Positions 1 to 6,179 of a stretch of DNA of 7,913 bases are shown here, one piece after another. The DNA is from Prevotellaceae bacterium (GTDB lineage Bacteria > Bacteroidota > Bacteroidia > Bacteroidales > Bacteroidaceae), in the NCBI GenBank assembly GCA_030536165.1, contig JAUNQM010000107.1, positions 1 to 7,913 on the forward strand, read 5' to 3'. Numbering within the stretch: position 1 is the first letter of the stretch; the number at the start of each line of letters is the position of its first letter. The translations under genes and the position numbers were made by a program. Under the pieces are notes generated by a model. It was not told the DNA's origin, ran no database searches, and worked only from the letters and a program-made list of their open reading frames with translations.

Positions 1-16
1 AGGGGTTTCTGCAGTC

Positions 17-77
17 ACTCCTTAGGTGTGAGGTGTGGTGACACCTCAGGTGTGACAAAGTTTACACCTCAGGTGTG
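17..77. repeat. Three spaced near-palindromes
   Basis: Units at 41-54 and 64-77 are identical (ACACCTCAGGTGTG), each a perfect dyad ACACCT/AGGTGT around a central C. A degenerate third unit lies at 17-30 (ACTCCTTAGGTGTG). The unit starts are 24 and 23 bp apart, about two helical turns. The heptamer AGGTGTG is also tandemly duplicated at 24-37. The array may continue beyond the left edge of the window. The arrangement could be a protein-binding array or an interspersed genomic repeat. Units this short, with spacers of only about 10 bp, are not CRISPR. Confidence 0.7.
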
Positions 78-318
78 GAGGCCTAAAAATAGCATCAAGT
101 GCACTTTTGGTGAATGATGTGTTCGTTTTATAGACTCTATGGAAGTTAGTGTGAGAGTTTTCTTGTGGTAAATATTTTTCCTCGAACAATTGCCCTTTTT
201 CAATCTCTTTATCCACTTTGTGGTTTGCATCTTTGGAAGTCTTCAGCCTTGTGAAAACAAGTTTTCCCAAGTCAGAAGCCTTCAAAACCTGCATGCATCT
301 GCGATGCAATAAAGTCAT
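46..318 (-). CDS. Doubtful 90-aa hypothetical protein
   Basis: An open frame starts at ATG 318 and ends at TGA 46-48. I do not recognise the protein. It is basic and rich in Lys, His and Thr, has no membrane segment or signal peptide, and contains a Lys/Asp/Glu-rich stretch around residues 28-50. Its last residues (PHLRCKLCHT) are encoded by the palindromic repeats at 41-77, so the frame runs into repeat DNA and stops inside it. That suggests either a degraded gene fused to a repeat or a repeat family that happens to be open. No promoter of the Bacteroidetes type was found upstream, on the minus strand beyond 318. It may not be a real gene. Confidence 0.3.
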   Translation of the reverse strand: MTLLHRRCMQVLKASDLGKLVFTRLKTSKDANHKVDKEIEKGQLFEEKYLPQENSHTNFHRVYKTNTSFTKSALDAIFRPPHLRCKLCHT

Positions 319-674
319 TGAAAAAGATTATCGAACAATTTTTCAACAATTTATTACCATACCGCAATACTGCTATGCGTCATCCTGAACTTGATTCAGG
401 ATCTCATAATGATGCAAGAAAGTTTTGTTATACACTTTGTTTTTAGTAATAATAGATAAGTTGGCTACGAAGTTGCTTTAACTGCAAAAATAACGATTAG
501 TTATGACTATTTTTCCTTTGAGGCTGCGTAAATCATTGATATAGCACCGCTCGCATTGATTTGTAGCCAACATGTCTATCATTGCCTTGTTTTTTCTACT
601 GCACCGCTTTGAGCAATGTGCGTGCGAAAGTTACGCTAATTATAATATTGTGGCAATGTTTACGTTATATAGAT
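319..674. other. Noncoding spacer before the aminotransferase
   Basis: This 356-bp AT-rich stretch has no convincing gene. It contains the palindrome at 382-402. The decamer TCGAACAATT at 331-340 repeats one at 182-191. An open frame in phase with the aminotransferase reaches back to ATG 582, but its residues before 675 look like translated spacer and do not match the family N-terminus. No match to TTTG-N19-TAnnTTTG was found; TTTG at 517-520 lacks a proper -7 partner, so the promoter of the downstream gene is not located. Confidence 0.6.
382..402. repeat. Short interspersed-type palindrome
   Basis: ATCCTGAA (382-389) and TTCAGGAT (395-402) form a perfect 8-bp inverted repeat around a 5-nt loop CTTGA. 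The surrounding context (GTCATCCTGAAC...TTCAGGATCTC) resembles, from memory, palindromes scattered between genes in many bacterial genomes, including Bacteroidetes. No T-run follows on either strand, so it is not an obvious intrinsic terminator. Confidence 0.6.
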
Positions 675-2231
675 ATGATACATTTTCTTTCGCTAAAGGA
701 TGTTACGGCACTTCACGAGGACGAGATTCGCAAGGCCGTTGACCGTGTAACGCGCAGCGGATGGTATTTGCTGGGCAATGAGGTGCGCGCATTTGAGGAG
801 AATTATGCCGATTATATTGGCACGCGCCATGCTGTTGGGTGCGCCAATGGGCTTGATGCACTGAAACTTATCTTCCGTGCTTACATCGAACTTGGCGCGA
901 TGTCGCCAGGCGATGAGGTCATAGTGCCAGCGAACACTTATATTGCTACCATTCTCTCGATTACGGAGAATGGTCTTGTGCCGGTTTTGGTAGAGCCAAA
1001 ACTCAACACGCTTGAGATTGACGACGACCTCATTGAGCAACACATCACCCCACGCACAAAGGCAGTCTGCATCGTGCATCTTTACGGGCGGTGTGCTTAT
1101 ACCGATAAGATTGGTGATTTGTGCGAAAGATATAATCTAAAACTGATAGAAGATAACGCCCAGGCGCATGGATGTGGATGCCCCCTCCCATCCTCCCCCC
1201 GTAGGGGAGGCTATAGCTACCGAAATACGGCTGATCCTCTAATGTACGAACTGCTGAAGGGATATTCTGGAAGTATGAAAGGAAATCAGACAGAGGCAGA
1301 ATTTGCAGCGTGGAGTGTACTAAGGCATGAGAATTTGGGTTGTAAATTCAGAAGGCAACATATAATAGGTGAATACATCGTTGATTTTGTTTGTCTTGAA
1401 AAGCAATTGGTTATAGAGATTGATGGCGAGTATCACAATACTTACGAACAGAAAATCAATGATAAGGAAAGAACGGAATGGTTGACCCAAAAAGGCTTCA
1501 AAGTCTTAAGGGTGACAAACGACGAGGTTATTGCTTCGCCAGGTGCTTTTGCTGCCAAAGTCAAGCAAGAGCTTTCTTCCCTACCTTCGGGTAAGGGGCT
1601 GGCATTAGGTTCAACCTCCCTCCCTACGGGGGAGGGTCGGGGTGGGGCCACTGGTTCTTTGGGAAATGCTGCCGCACATTCGTTTTATCCAGGCAAGAAC
1701 CTCGGTGCACTTGGCGATGGTGGGGCGGTGACTACCGACGACGATGACCTTGCCGAAGCTATCAGAGCATTGGCAAACTATGGCTCGCAGAAGAAATATG
1801 TGTTCCAATATTGTGGGCTCAACAGCCGTCTCGATGAGATACAGGCAGCTGTGCTCAATGTGAAGTTGCGCTATCTTGACGAAGACAACGACCGTCGGCG
1901 TGAGATTGCCCATTGCTATTACAACAATCTCAGTCAGGAGATATTGCCTGACCTTTTGCCTGACGAAAGCAACGTCTATCATCTCTTTCCTGTATTATAT
2001 AAGGAGCGCGATGCGTTGCAAAAGTATCTCAAAGACCACGACATAGAGACGCTGATTCATTATCCGATACCTCCACACAAGCAAGAGTGCTACAAGGAAT
2101 GGAACTCTCGAAGCTATCCGATAACGGAAAGGATAGCCGATGAAGAACTTAGTCTGCCTATCGGTCCGGCAATGACGCTCGACGAGGCTCGCTATGTGGC
2201 TGACGTTGTGAATGACTTCTTGCGAAGGTGA
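675..2231 (+). CDS. DegT/StrS sugar aminotransferase with inserted DUF559 domain
   Basis: This is a PLP-dependent aminotransferase acting on nucleotide-linked keto-sugars, cytosolic, for surface glycan precursors. The best family fit is the FdtB/QdtB type (dTDP-3-keto-6-deoxyhexose transaminase), judged by the N-terminus MIHFLSLKDV, SGWYLLGNEVRAFE and GCANGLDALKL; the exact substrate is uncertain. Visible residues (518-aa numbering) are D160 in EDNAQAHG, expected to bind the PLP pyridine nitrogen; K341 in SFYPGKNLGALGDGG, the Schiff-base lysine; and NSRLDEIQAA near 383-392. The start at 675 is chosen because the family begins there; the frame is open back to ATG 582. Family members are about 365 aa, and the excess is explained by an insertion at about residues 168-324 with a complete DUF559-like domain. 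Host sequence resumes in frame at TGSLGNAA, so the protein is probably made as a fusion. No partner sugar-biosynthesis genes are adjacent. Aminotransferase identity is secure; activity with the insert is inferred. Confidence 0.93.
   Translation: MIHFLSLKDVTALHEDEIRKAVDRVTRSGWYLLGNEVRAFEENYADYIGTRHAVGCANGLDALKLIFRAYIELGAMSPGDEVIVPANTYIATILSITENGLVPVLVEPKLNTLEIDDDLIEQHITPRTKAVCIVHLYGRCAYTDKIGDLCERYNLKLIEDNAQAHGCGCPLPSSPRRGGYSYRNTADPLMYELLKGYSGSMKGNQTEAEFAAWSVLRHENLGCKFRRQHIIGEYIVDFVCLEKQLVIEIDGEYHNTYEQKINDKERTEWLTQKGFKVLRVTNDEVIASPGAFAAKVKQELSSLPSGKGLALGSTSLPTGEGRGGATGSLGNAAAHSFYPGKNLGALGDGGAVTTDDDDLAEAIRALANYGSQKKYVFQYCGLNSRLDEIQAAVLNVKLRYLDEDNDRRREIAHCYYNNLSQEILPDLLPDESNVYHLFPVLYKERDALQKYLKDHDIETLIHYPIPPHKQECYKEWNSRSYPITERIADEELSLPIGPAMTLDEARYVADVVNDFLRR
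1192..1210. repeat. Left-end hairpin of the DUF559 element
   Basis: CCTCCCC (1192-1198) pairs perfectly with GGGGAGG (1204-1210) around the loop CCGTA. Translated, it gives the SPRRGG stretch of the fused protein. Together with the C-rich 1180-1191 it forms the left terminal inverted repeat of the element. Confidence 0.8.
1579..1597. repeat. Internal hairpin with UUCG-type loop
   Basis: CCCTACC and GGTAAGGG pair around a TTCG tetraloop, closed by a C-G pair, with one bulged A at 1594. It encodes LPSGKG. It resembles the right-end hairpin just downstream (which encodes LPTGEG) and may be an older or decayed copy of that end. Confidence 0.55.
1618..1636. repeat. Right-end hairpin of the DUF559 element
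   Basis: CCCTCCC (1618-1624) pairs perfectly with GGGAGGG (1630-1636) around TACGG. On the minus strand the loop reads CCGTA, the same as in the left-end hairpin, so the two ends are the same structure in opposite orientation. The reading frame passes through it (LPTGEGRGG) into host sequence. Confidence 0.8.
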
Positions 2232-2345
2232 TGTGGGGTGGCTGCGATAGATTCTTTAGTGCAGTCTCATGTGTAACATATAGACAACAATTATTGAATA
2301 GCTTAGTCCTATCGAACTGGCAAATCAATCAAATATTTTTCTGAC

Positions 2346-4025
2346 ATGGATAATCCTATTTCCTTCCAACGAGTTAAGGCACAAGCACTAATCGTGTTCC
2401 ACGAGTTTCTTTTGCCTTGTATCTTTGCCGTGTTGCTCGCTGCAATTAGCATCTACATGATTATCACAGAGAAGAGCAACGGTGCAATCATTTACTATCT
2501 GACTGCAGCCTATCTGCTATCGCTGATGCTGAAACTGTGGACCGACGAGACAAGAAATAAACGGCTGGCAGTGGTCGTAAGCCTCGTGGCTCATGCCGTG
2601 CTGCTGATAGATGCTACGGTTCTGTTTCAGAAGGATTCGTCCGACTTTGAGGTATCGACATTCATAGCCCGTGGTGCTGTATGTCTGGCACTGGTGCTGG
2701 GCATTTGTTTCCTGCCGTTTGTTCGTGAGAAAGACGACATTCCGTCGTGGAACTTTGTGCTTTCGCTGGTCAAGTCAGTAGCCATGTCGTTCATCGTTGG
2801 CGGCATAATGAGCATCGGAGTGATGCTGCTGATAATGGGCATCAAAACGATATTCGCTGTAAATATCGACGAAAAATGCTATTTTGTCACCTTTGTAGTA
2901 TTCTTGCAACTGTTGCCAATGCTGCTCTTCCTCTCACGCATACCAATGGGTGAGAAACGCCATGACTATCAGCCGATGGTATCAGGATTCCTCAATGGCA
3001 CAACGCGATATCTGTTCATTCCGCTTGTTTGCTGCTACATGTTGGTGCTCTATGCCCATTTGGCATACATACTGGTGACATGGGAACTGCCCGATGGTGC
3101 GGTGTCGATGCTCGTTTCTGTTATGATGTCTGGCATCATCGCCATTGAGTTCCTGCTATACCCAACCATGCAGAGCGGGGCTGCAAAACGCTTTGAGACC
3201 TTCATCGTGAAGTGGATGCCTATTGCAGCACTGCCGCTGGTGATACTTATGACAGTAGGCATCTTCCGTCGGTTTGAAGACTACGGAGTGACTGCCAACC
3301 GCCTGTATATGATTACGCTCAACATCTGGTTCTATGCTGTGTGCATCGGTCTTTTCCTTACTCATACACGTCGTATTCACTGGGTATCGCTGTCGTTCTG
3401 CGCCCTGTTGTTGCTCACATCGGCTCATCCATTCAACTACTACGAACTGGTACGTCACTCGATGACGGCTAAGATAGAGTCTGTCTTTGAGCAATATGCC
3501 CCTACGGCACTGCCGTTGCGTGGAAACAACGAAGTAGAAAATTGGTTGAAGACGCTGCCAAAGGACATGCGCGCCAAGACATATTCACAACTTGTTTATC
3601 TGCAACGGTATTACAACCGTAAGAATTTAGGGAAATGGTTAGTTGATTCATATTTATATGGTTCTTATACCGAAGATGTGGGCGATTATGAACTGTTGTT
3701 CAGCATTGATGAATATGACGATATTGTGTCTGTCCCAGATGGTTTCGGTCGTGTATGCCACACTTATATCAATAAAACCGTGCCAATAAAAAAGGCGATG
3801 ATTGGTGATAGCATCACCATGTCGGTTACTTTTAAGCATGACTCAATAACTGCCGATTTCGTCTTGTCACGCAAGGCATTGAAGGCACAACGAACGTCGG
3901 GTGAGGAAGTTATCTTTGTCGATAAGACTGGCAACTATGCCCTGTGTCCAGAGAATTTCCATATTGAGAACAACTCCGACGACCTCCATTTCTATGGTGA
4001 TTACTATATTTTCATAAAACGGTAG
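2346..4025 (+). CDS. DUF4153 family polytopic membrane protein
   Basis: This is a 559-aa inner-membrane protein of unknown function. The first 365 or so residues contain about ten or eleven hydrophobic segments (approximately 21-40, 47-65, 74-93, 104-126, 136-172 as one or two, 179-198, 221-245, 251-273, 289-308, 318-340, 344-363). The stretch from 219 to 345, with ILVTWELPDG, a YPTMQ-containing loop, IFRRFEDYGVTANR and RRIHWVSLS, matches my memory of DUF4153. Residues from about 375 onward form a soluble, Tyr/Asp-rich C-terminal domain with no motif I recognise. The ATG at 2346 starts just before an amphipathic N-terminal segment. There is no ribosome binding site, as is usual in this phylum. 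It lies 114 bp after the aminotransferase in the same direction, and no TAnnTTTG promoter or terminator is seen in that gap, so co-transcription is possible. Family assignment is fairly secure; function is unknown. Confidence 0.85.
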   Translation: MDNPISFQRVKAQALIVFHEFLLPCIFAVLLAAISIYMIITEKSNGAIIYYLTAAYLLSLMLKLWTDETRNKRLAVVVSLVAHAVLLIDATVLFQKDSSDFEVSTFIARGAVCLALVLGICFLPFVREKDDIPSWNFVLSLVKSVAMSFIVGGIMSIGVMLLIMGIKTIFAVNIDEKCYFVTFVVFLQLLPMLLFLSRIPMGEKRHDYQPMVSGFLNGTTRYLFIPLVCCYMLVLYAHLAYILVTWELPDGAVSMLVSVMMSGIIAIEFLLYPTMQSGAAKRFETFIVKWMPIAALPLVILMTVGIFRRFEDYGVTANRLYMITLNIWFYAVCIGLFLTHTRRIHWVSLSFCALLLLTSAHPFNYYELVRHSMTAKIESVFEQYAPTALPLRGNNEVENWLKTLPKDMRAKTYSQLVYLQRYYNRKNLGKWLVDSYLYGSYTEDVGDYELLFSIDEYDDIVSVPDGFGRVCHTYINKTVPIKKAMIGDSITMSVTFKHDSITADFVLSRKALKAQRTSGEEVIFVDKTGNYALCPENFHIENNSDDLHFYGDYYIFIKR

Positions 4026-4092
4026 CATCTGATTATTCCCATCACAAACGACGACAGCGTACCTCGTCAATTAAGTATCCTTTTCAATCGGC

Positions 4093-4171
4093 TGCTCTCG
4101 GCATAGTCAAAGCAAACTTTGTTTCTGCTCTCGATTGCACGATTGTTCGAGTAAGTTCGATGCTCTCGATT
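4093..4171. repeat. Triple TGCTCTCG spaced direct repeat
   Basis: TGCTCTCG occurs at 4093-4100, 4126-4133 and 4161-4168. The starts are 33 and 35 bp apart, about three helical turns. The second and third copies extend to TGCTCTCGATT. The array ends about 70 bp upstream of the korA -33 box. It may be an interspersed intergenic repeat or a regulator-binding array; the sequence alone does not decide. Confidence 0.55.
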
Positions 4172-4241
4172 TTGCCGTCTGCTTACTTTGCCTAACGTAG
4201 GTTGCGTTTCAGAAATAAAAATAAAAAACTATGTCTTTTAT

Positions 4242-4272
4242 TTTGTATTGTCTTCGATTTGCACTAACTTTG
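4242..4272 (+). promoter_or_regulatory. Bacteroidetes-type promoter of korAB
   Basis: A -33 element TTTG (4242-4245) and a -7 element TAACTTTG (4265-4272, full match to TAnnTTTG) are separated by 19 bp, the spacing expected for the phylum's primary sigma factor. Transcription should start near 4278-4281, giving an AT-rich leader of about 45 nt before the korA ATG. No Shine-Dalgarno sequence precedes the ATG. Confidence 0.8.
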
Positions 4273-4324
4273 CAGTCCCAATAAATAATCTATTAATTCT
4301 ATATACAAAAAAACTTTATTTGTA

Positions 4325-6172
4325 ATGGCAGAAAAATTGGAAGTAAAGGAGTTGGATCAAGTCGTTGTCCGCTTCTCTGGTGATTCTGGTGACGGTATGC
4401 AGTTGGCAGGAAACATATTCTCGACTGTATCAGCAACCGTCGGTAACGACATTTCTACTTTCCCTGACTATCCTGCAGACATCCGTGCCCCGCAAGGTTC
4501 GCTTACTGGTGTCAGCGGTTTCCAGGTTCATATTGGTGAAGGCAAGGTCTATACGCCAGGCGACAAGTGCGACGTTCTCGTTGCCATGAATGCTGCTGCG
4601 CTCAAGACTCAGTACCGCTATGCAAAGCCAGGTGCTTGTATCATTATCGATACTGACTGCTTCGGACCTAAAGACCTTGAGAAGGCTGAGTTTGCAACAG
4701 CCGACTATCTCGGCGAAATGAATGTCGACCCTGACAGAGTCATTGCAGCGCCTATCACTCAGATGGTGAAGGATTGTCTTGCCGACATCGGAATGGACAA
4801 TAAGGCTATGCTCAAGAGTCGTAACATGTTTGCACTCGGACTGGTTTGCTGGTTGTTCAACCGCGACCTCAGTGTTGCCGAGAACTTCCTCAAAGAGAAG
4901 TTTGCAAAGAAGCCAGGCGTTGCCGAGAATAATATAAAGGTAATACATGCAGGATTCGATTATGGTCACAACACTCATAGCAGTGTTGCTAACACATATC
5001 GCATAGAATCAAAGAATAAGGTGAAGGGTCGCTATATGGACATCACAGGTAATAAGGCTACTGCATACGGTCTTATTGCTGCTGCCGAAAAGGCTGGATT
5101 GAAACTTTATCTGGGTTCTTATCCTATCACACCTGCTACCGACATACTTCACGAACTGTCAAAGCACAAGAGTCTTGGCGTAACAACTGTTCAGTGTGAA
5201 GACGAGATTGCTGGATGTGCATCATCTGTAGGTGCATCGTTCGCAGGTGCATTGGCTGTAACATCAACATCAGGCCCAGGCATCTGCCTTAAGAGCGAAG
5301 CAATGAACCTCGCTGTTATCATGGAGTTGCCACTTGTTGTGGTCGATGTTCAGCGTGGTGGCCCTGCAACAGGACTCCCTACAAAGTCCGAGCAGACCGA
5401 CCTCCTTCAGGTTCTTTTCGGTCGCAACGGTGAAAGTCCTATGCCTGTCATCGCTGCAACAAGCCCTACCGACTGCTTCGATGCAGCATACAACGCATGT
5501 AAGATAGCACTTGAACACATGACTCCAGTCGTTCTCCTTACCGACGGATATGTTGCAAACGGTTCAGGCGCATTCAAGTTGCCAAACCTTGCTGAATACC
5601 CTGCTATCAATCCTCCATACGTGCCAGAGGAAATGAAGGGCACATGGACTCCTTATATGCGCAACGAGAACGGAACACGCTACTGGGCTGTGCCTGGACG
5701 TGAAGGTTTCGAGCACATACTTGGTGGTCTTGAGAAGGATGACAAGACAGGCGCAATATCTACAAACCCTGAAAACCACGACTTGATGACTCGTAAGCGT
5801 CAGCAGAAGATTGATAATATCGTCGTGCCTGACCTCGAAGTCCTCGGCGATAAAGACGATGCAGAACTCCTCATCGTTGGTTTCGGTGGAACATTCGGCC
5901 ACTTGCATGCTGCTATGGATGAACTCCGTGCACAAGGCAAGAAGGTCGCTCTCGCTCACTTCAAGTATATCAACCCACTGCCAAAGAACACGGCAGAGGT
6001 GATGAAGAAGTATAAGAAAGTTGTCGTTGCTGAACAGAATATGGGACAGCTTGCAGCCTTCCTCCGCATGAAGGTTGATGGCTTTGTTCCTTATCAGTTC
6101 AACGAGGTGAAGGGACAGCCATTTGTTGTGGCAGAACTTGTTGATAATTTCAAAACAATCATCGAAAAATAG
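4325..6172 (+). CDS. korA: 2-oxoglutarate/2-oxoacid:ferredoxin oxidoreductase, alpha subunit
   Basis: This is the 615-aa fused gamma-alpha subunit of a CoA-dependent 2-oxoacid oxidoreductase, cytosolic and oxygen-sensitive, which with KorB interconverts 2-oxoglutarate and succinyl-CoA using ferredoxin. Residues about 10-210 are the gamma domain (RFSGDSGDGMQLAGN near the start, then FPDYPADIRAPQG). Residues about 225-430 are the alpha pyrimidine-binding domain, with YPITP at 266-270 and QRGGPATGLPTKSEQ at 343-357. Residues about 510-610 form the C-terminal domain (GFGGTFGHLHAAMDEL, AEQNMGQL). The YPITP and GPATGLPTK motifs place it with the KorA/OFOR class rather than the single-chain pyruvate enzymes. 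The 2-oxoglutarate preference is inferred from family and phylum; pyruvate or branched-chain oxoacids are alternatives. It begins 52 bp after a strong promoter and lies 7 bp before korB. Length is normal. No small ferredoxin-like delta subunit is encoded nearby. Confidence 0.93.
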   Translation: MAEKLEVKELDQVVVRFSGDSGDGMQLAGNIFSTVSATVGNDISTFPDYPADIRAPQGSLTGVSGFQVHIGEGKVYTPGDKCDVLVAMNAAALKTQYRYAKPGACIIIDTDCFGPKDLEKAEFATADYLGEMNVDPDRVIAAPITQMVKDCLADIGMDNKAMLKSRNMFALGLVCWLFNRDLSVAENFLKEKFAKKPGVAENNIKVIHAGFDYGHNTHSSVANTYRIESKNKVKGRYMDITGNKATAYGLIAAAEKAGLKLYLGSYPITPATDILHELSKHKSLGVTTVQCEDEIAGCASSVGASFAGALAVTSTSGPGICLKSEAMNLAVIMELPLVVVDVQRGGPATGLPTKSEQTDLLQVLFGRNGESPMPVIAATSPTDCFDAAYNACKIALEHMTPVVLLTDGYVANGSGAFKLPNLAEYPAINPPYVPEEMKGTWTPYMRNENGTRYWAVPGREGFEHILGGLEKDDKTGAISTNPENHDLMTRKRQQKIDNIVVPDLEVLGDKDDAELLIVGFGGTFGHLHAAMDELRAQGKKVALAHFKYINPLPKNTAEVMKKYKKVVVAEQNMGQLAAFLRMKVDGFVPYQFNEVKGQPFVVAELVDNFKTIIEK

Positions 6173-6179
6173 TAGTATT

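Larger units (their letters stand above)
1180..1648 (+). mobile_element. In-frame DUF559 endonuclease element with hairpin ends
   Basis: About 469 bp, absent from the expected aminotransferase family sequence, encode roughly residues 169-324 of the fused protein. The core (about 190-300) is a DUF559 (Vsr-like/PD-(D/E)XK superfamily) domain. It shows NQTEAE at 204-209, the family signature KFRRQHIIG at 224-232, D237 in IVDFVC, E248 and D250 in VIEIDG, H254, and GFKVLRVTNDEV at 274-285. These residues look intact, so nuclease activity is plausible but unproven. The ends are a 31-bp imperfect inverted repeat (1180-1210 against 1618-1648, about 23 of 31 matching), each holding a 7-bp hairpin. All five Arg codons in the domain core (217, 226, 227, 266, 279) are AGA/AGG, whereas the host gene mostly uses CGN, which supports a foreign origin. 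No stop codon lies inside, no Shine-Dalgarno is properly spaced to ATG 1242, and there are no intein splice residues (no His-Asn before a Cys/Ser/Thr at the right edge). Exact borders and any target duplication cannot be fixed without an uninterrupted homologue. Confidence 0.82.
4026..4324. other. Repeat-bearing leader region before korA
   Basis: This 299-bp noncoding spacer has two parts. The left part (about 4090-4200) carries three copies of TGCTCTCG and a small hairpin, CAAAG/CTTTG, at 4108-4121 with loop CAAA. The right part is AT-rich and holds the korA promoter. The near-match TTACTTTG at 4183-4190 lacks a -33 partner. No protein-coding potential was seen. Confidence 0.65.

Noticed and set aside
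17..77. CRISPR array
   Set aside because: Units are 14 bp with spacers of about 10 bp and there are only three of them; CRISPR repeats and spacers are about 25-40 bp each.
431..439. -7 promoter element TACACTTTG
   Set aside because: It has three instead of two bases between TA and TTTG, and no TTTG lies about 19 bp upstream.
582..674. Upstream start for the aminotransferase at 582
   Set aside because: The extra 31 residues are hydrophobic-looking translated spacer without family similarity, while MIHFLSLKDV at 675 matches the family N-terminus.
1180..1648. Intein inside the aminotransferase
   Set aside because: The right border lacks the His-Asn plus Cys/Ser/Thr splice junction, there are no Hint-domain blocks, and the size is almost fully taken up by the DUF559 domain and palindromes.
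1180..1648. Self-splicing intron carrying a homing endonuclease
   Set aside because: About 470 bp is nearly all coding and in frame at both ends, leaving no room for a group I or II catalytic core, and the ends are inverted hairpins instead.
1442..1651. Minus-strand 69-codon frame over the element's right end
   Set aside because: It is the complement of the DUF559 coding strand plus GC-rich palindromes, with no family resemblance.
4108..4121. Terminator for the DUF4153 gene
   Set aside because: The stem is only 5 bp and AT-rich, 80 bp past the stop codon, and is followed by a mere TTT.
4430..4978. Minus-strand 182-codon frame opposite korA
   Set aside because: It lies wholly within the conserved gamma domain of KorA on the other strand; it is a codon-bias shadow.
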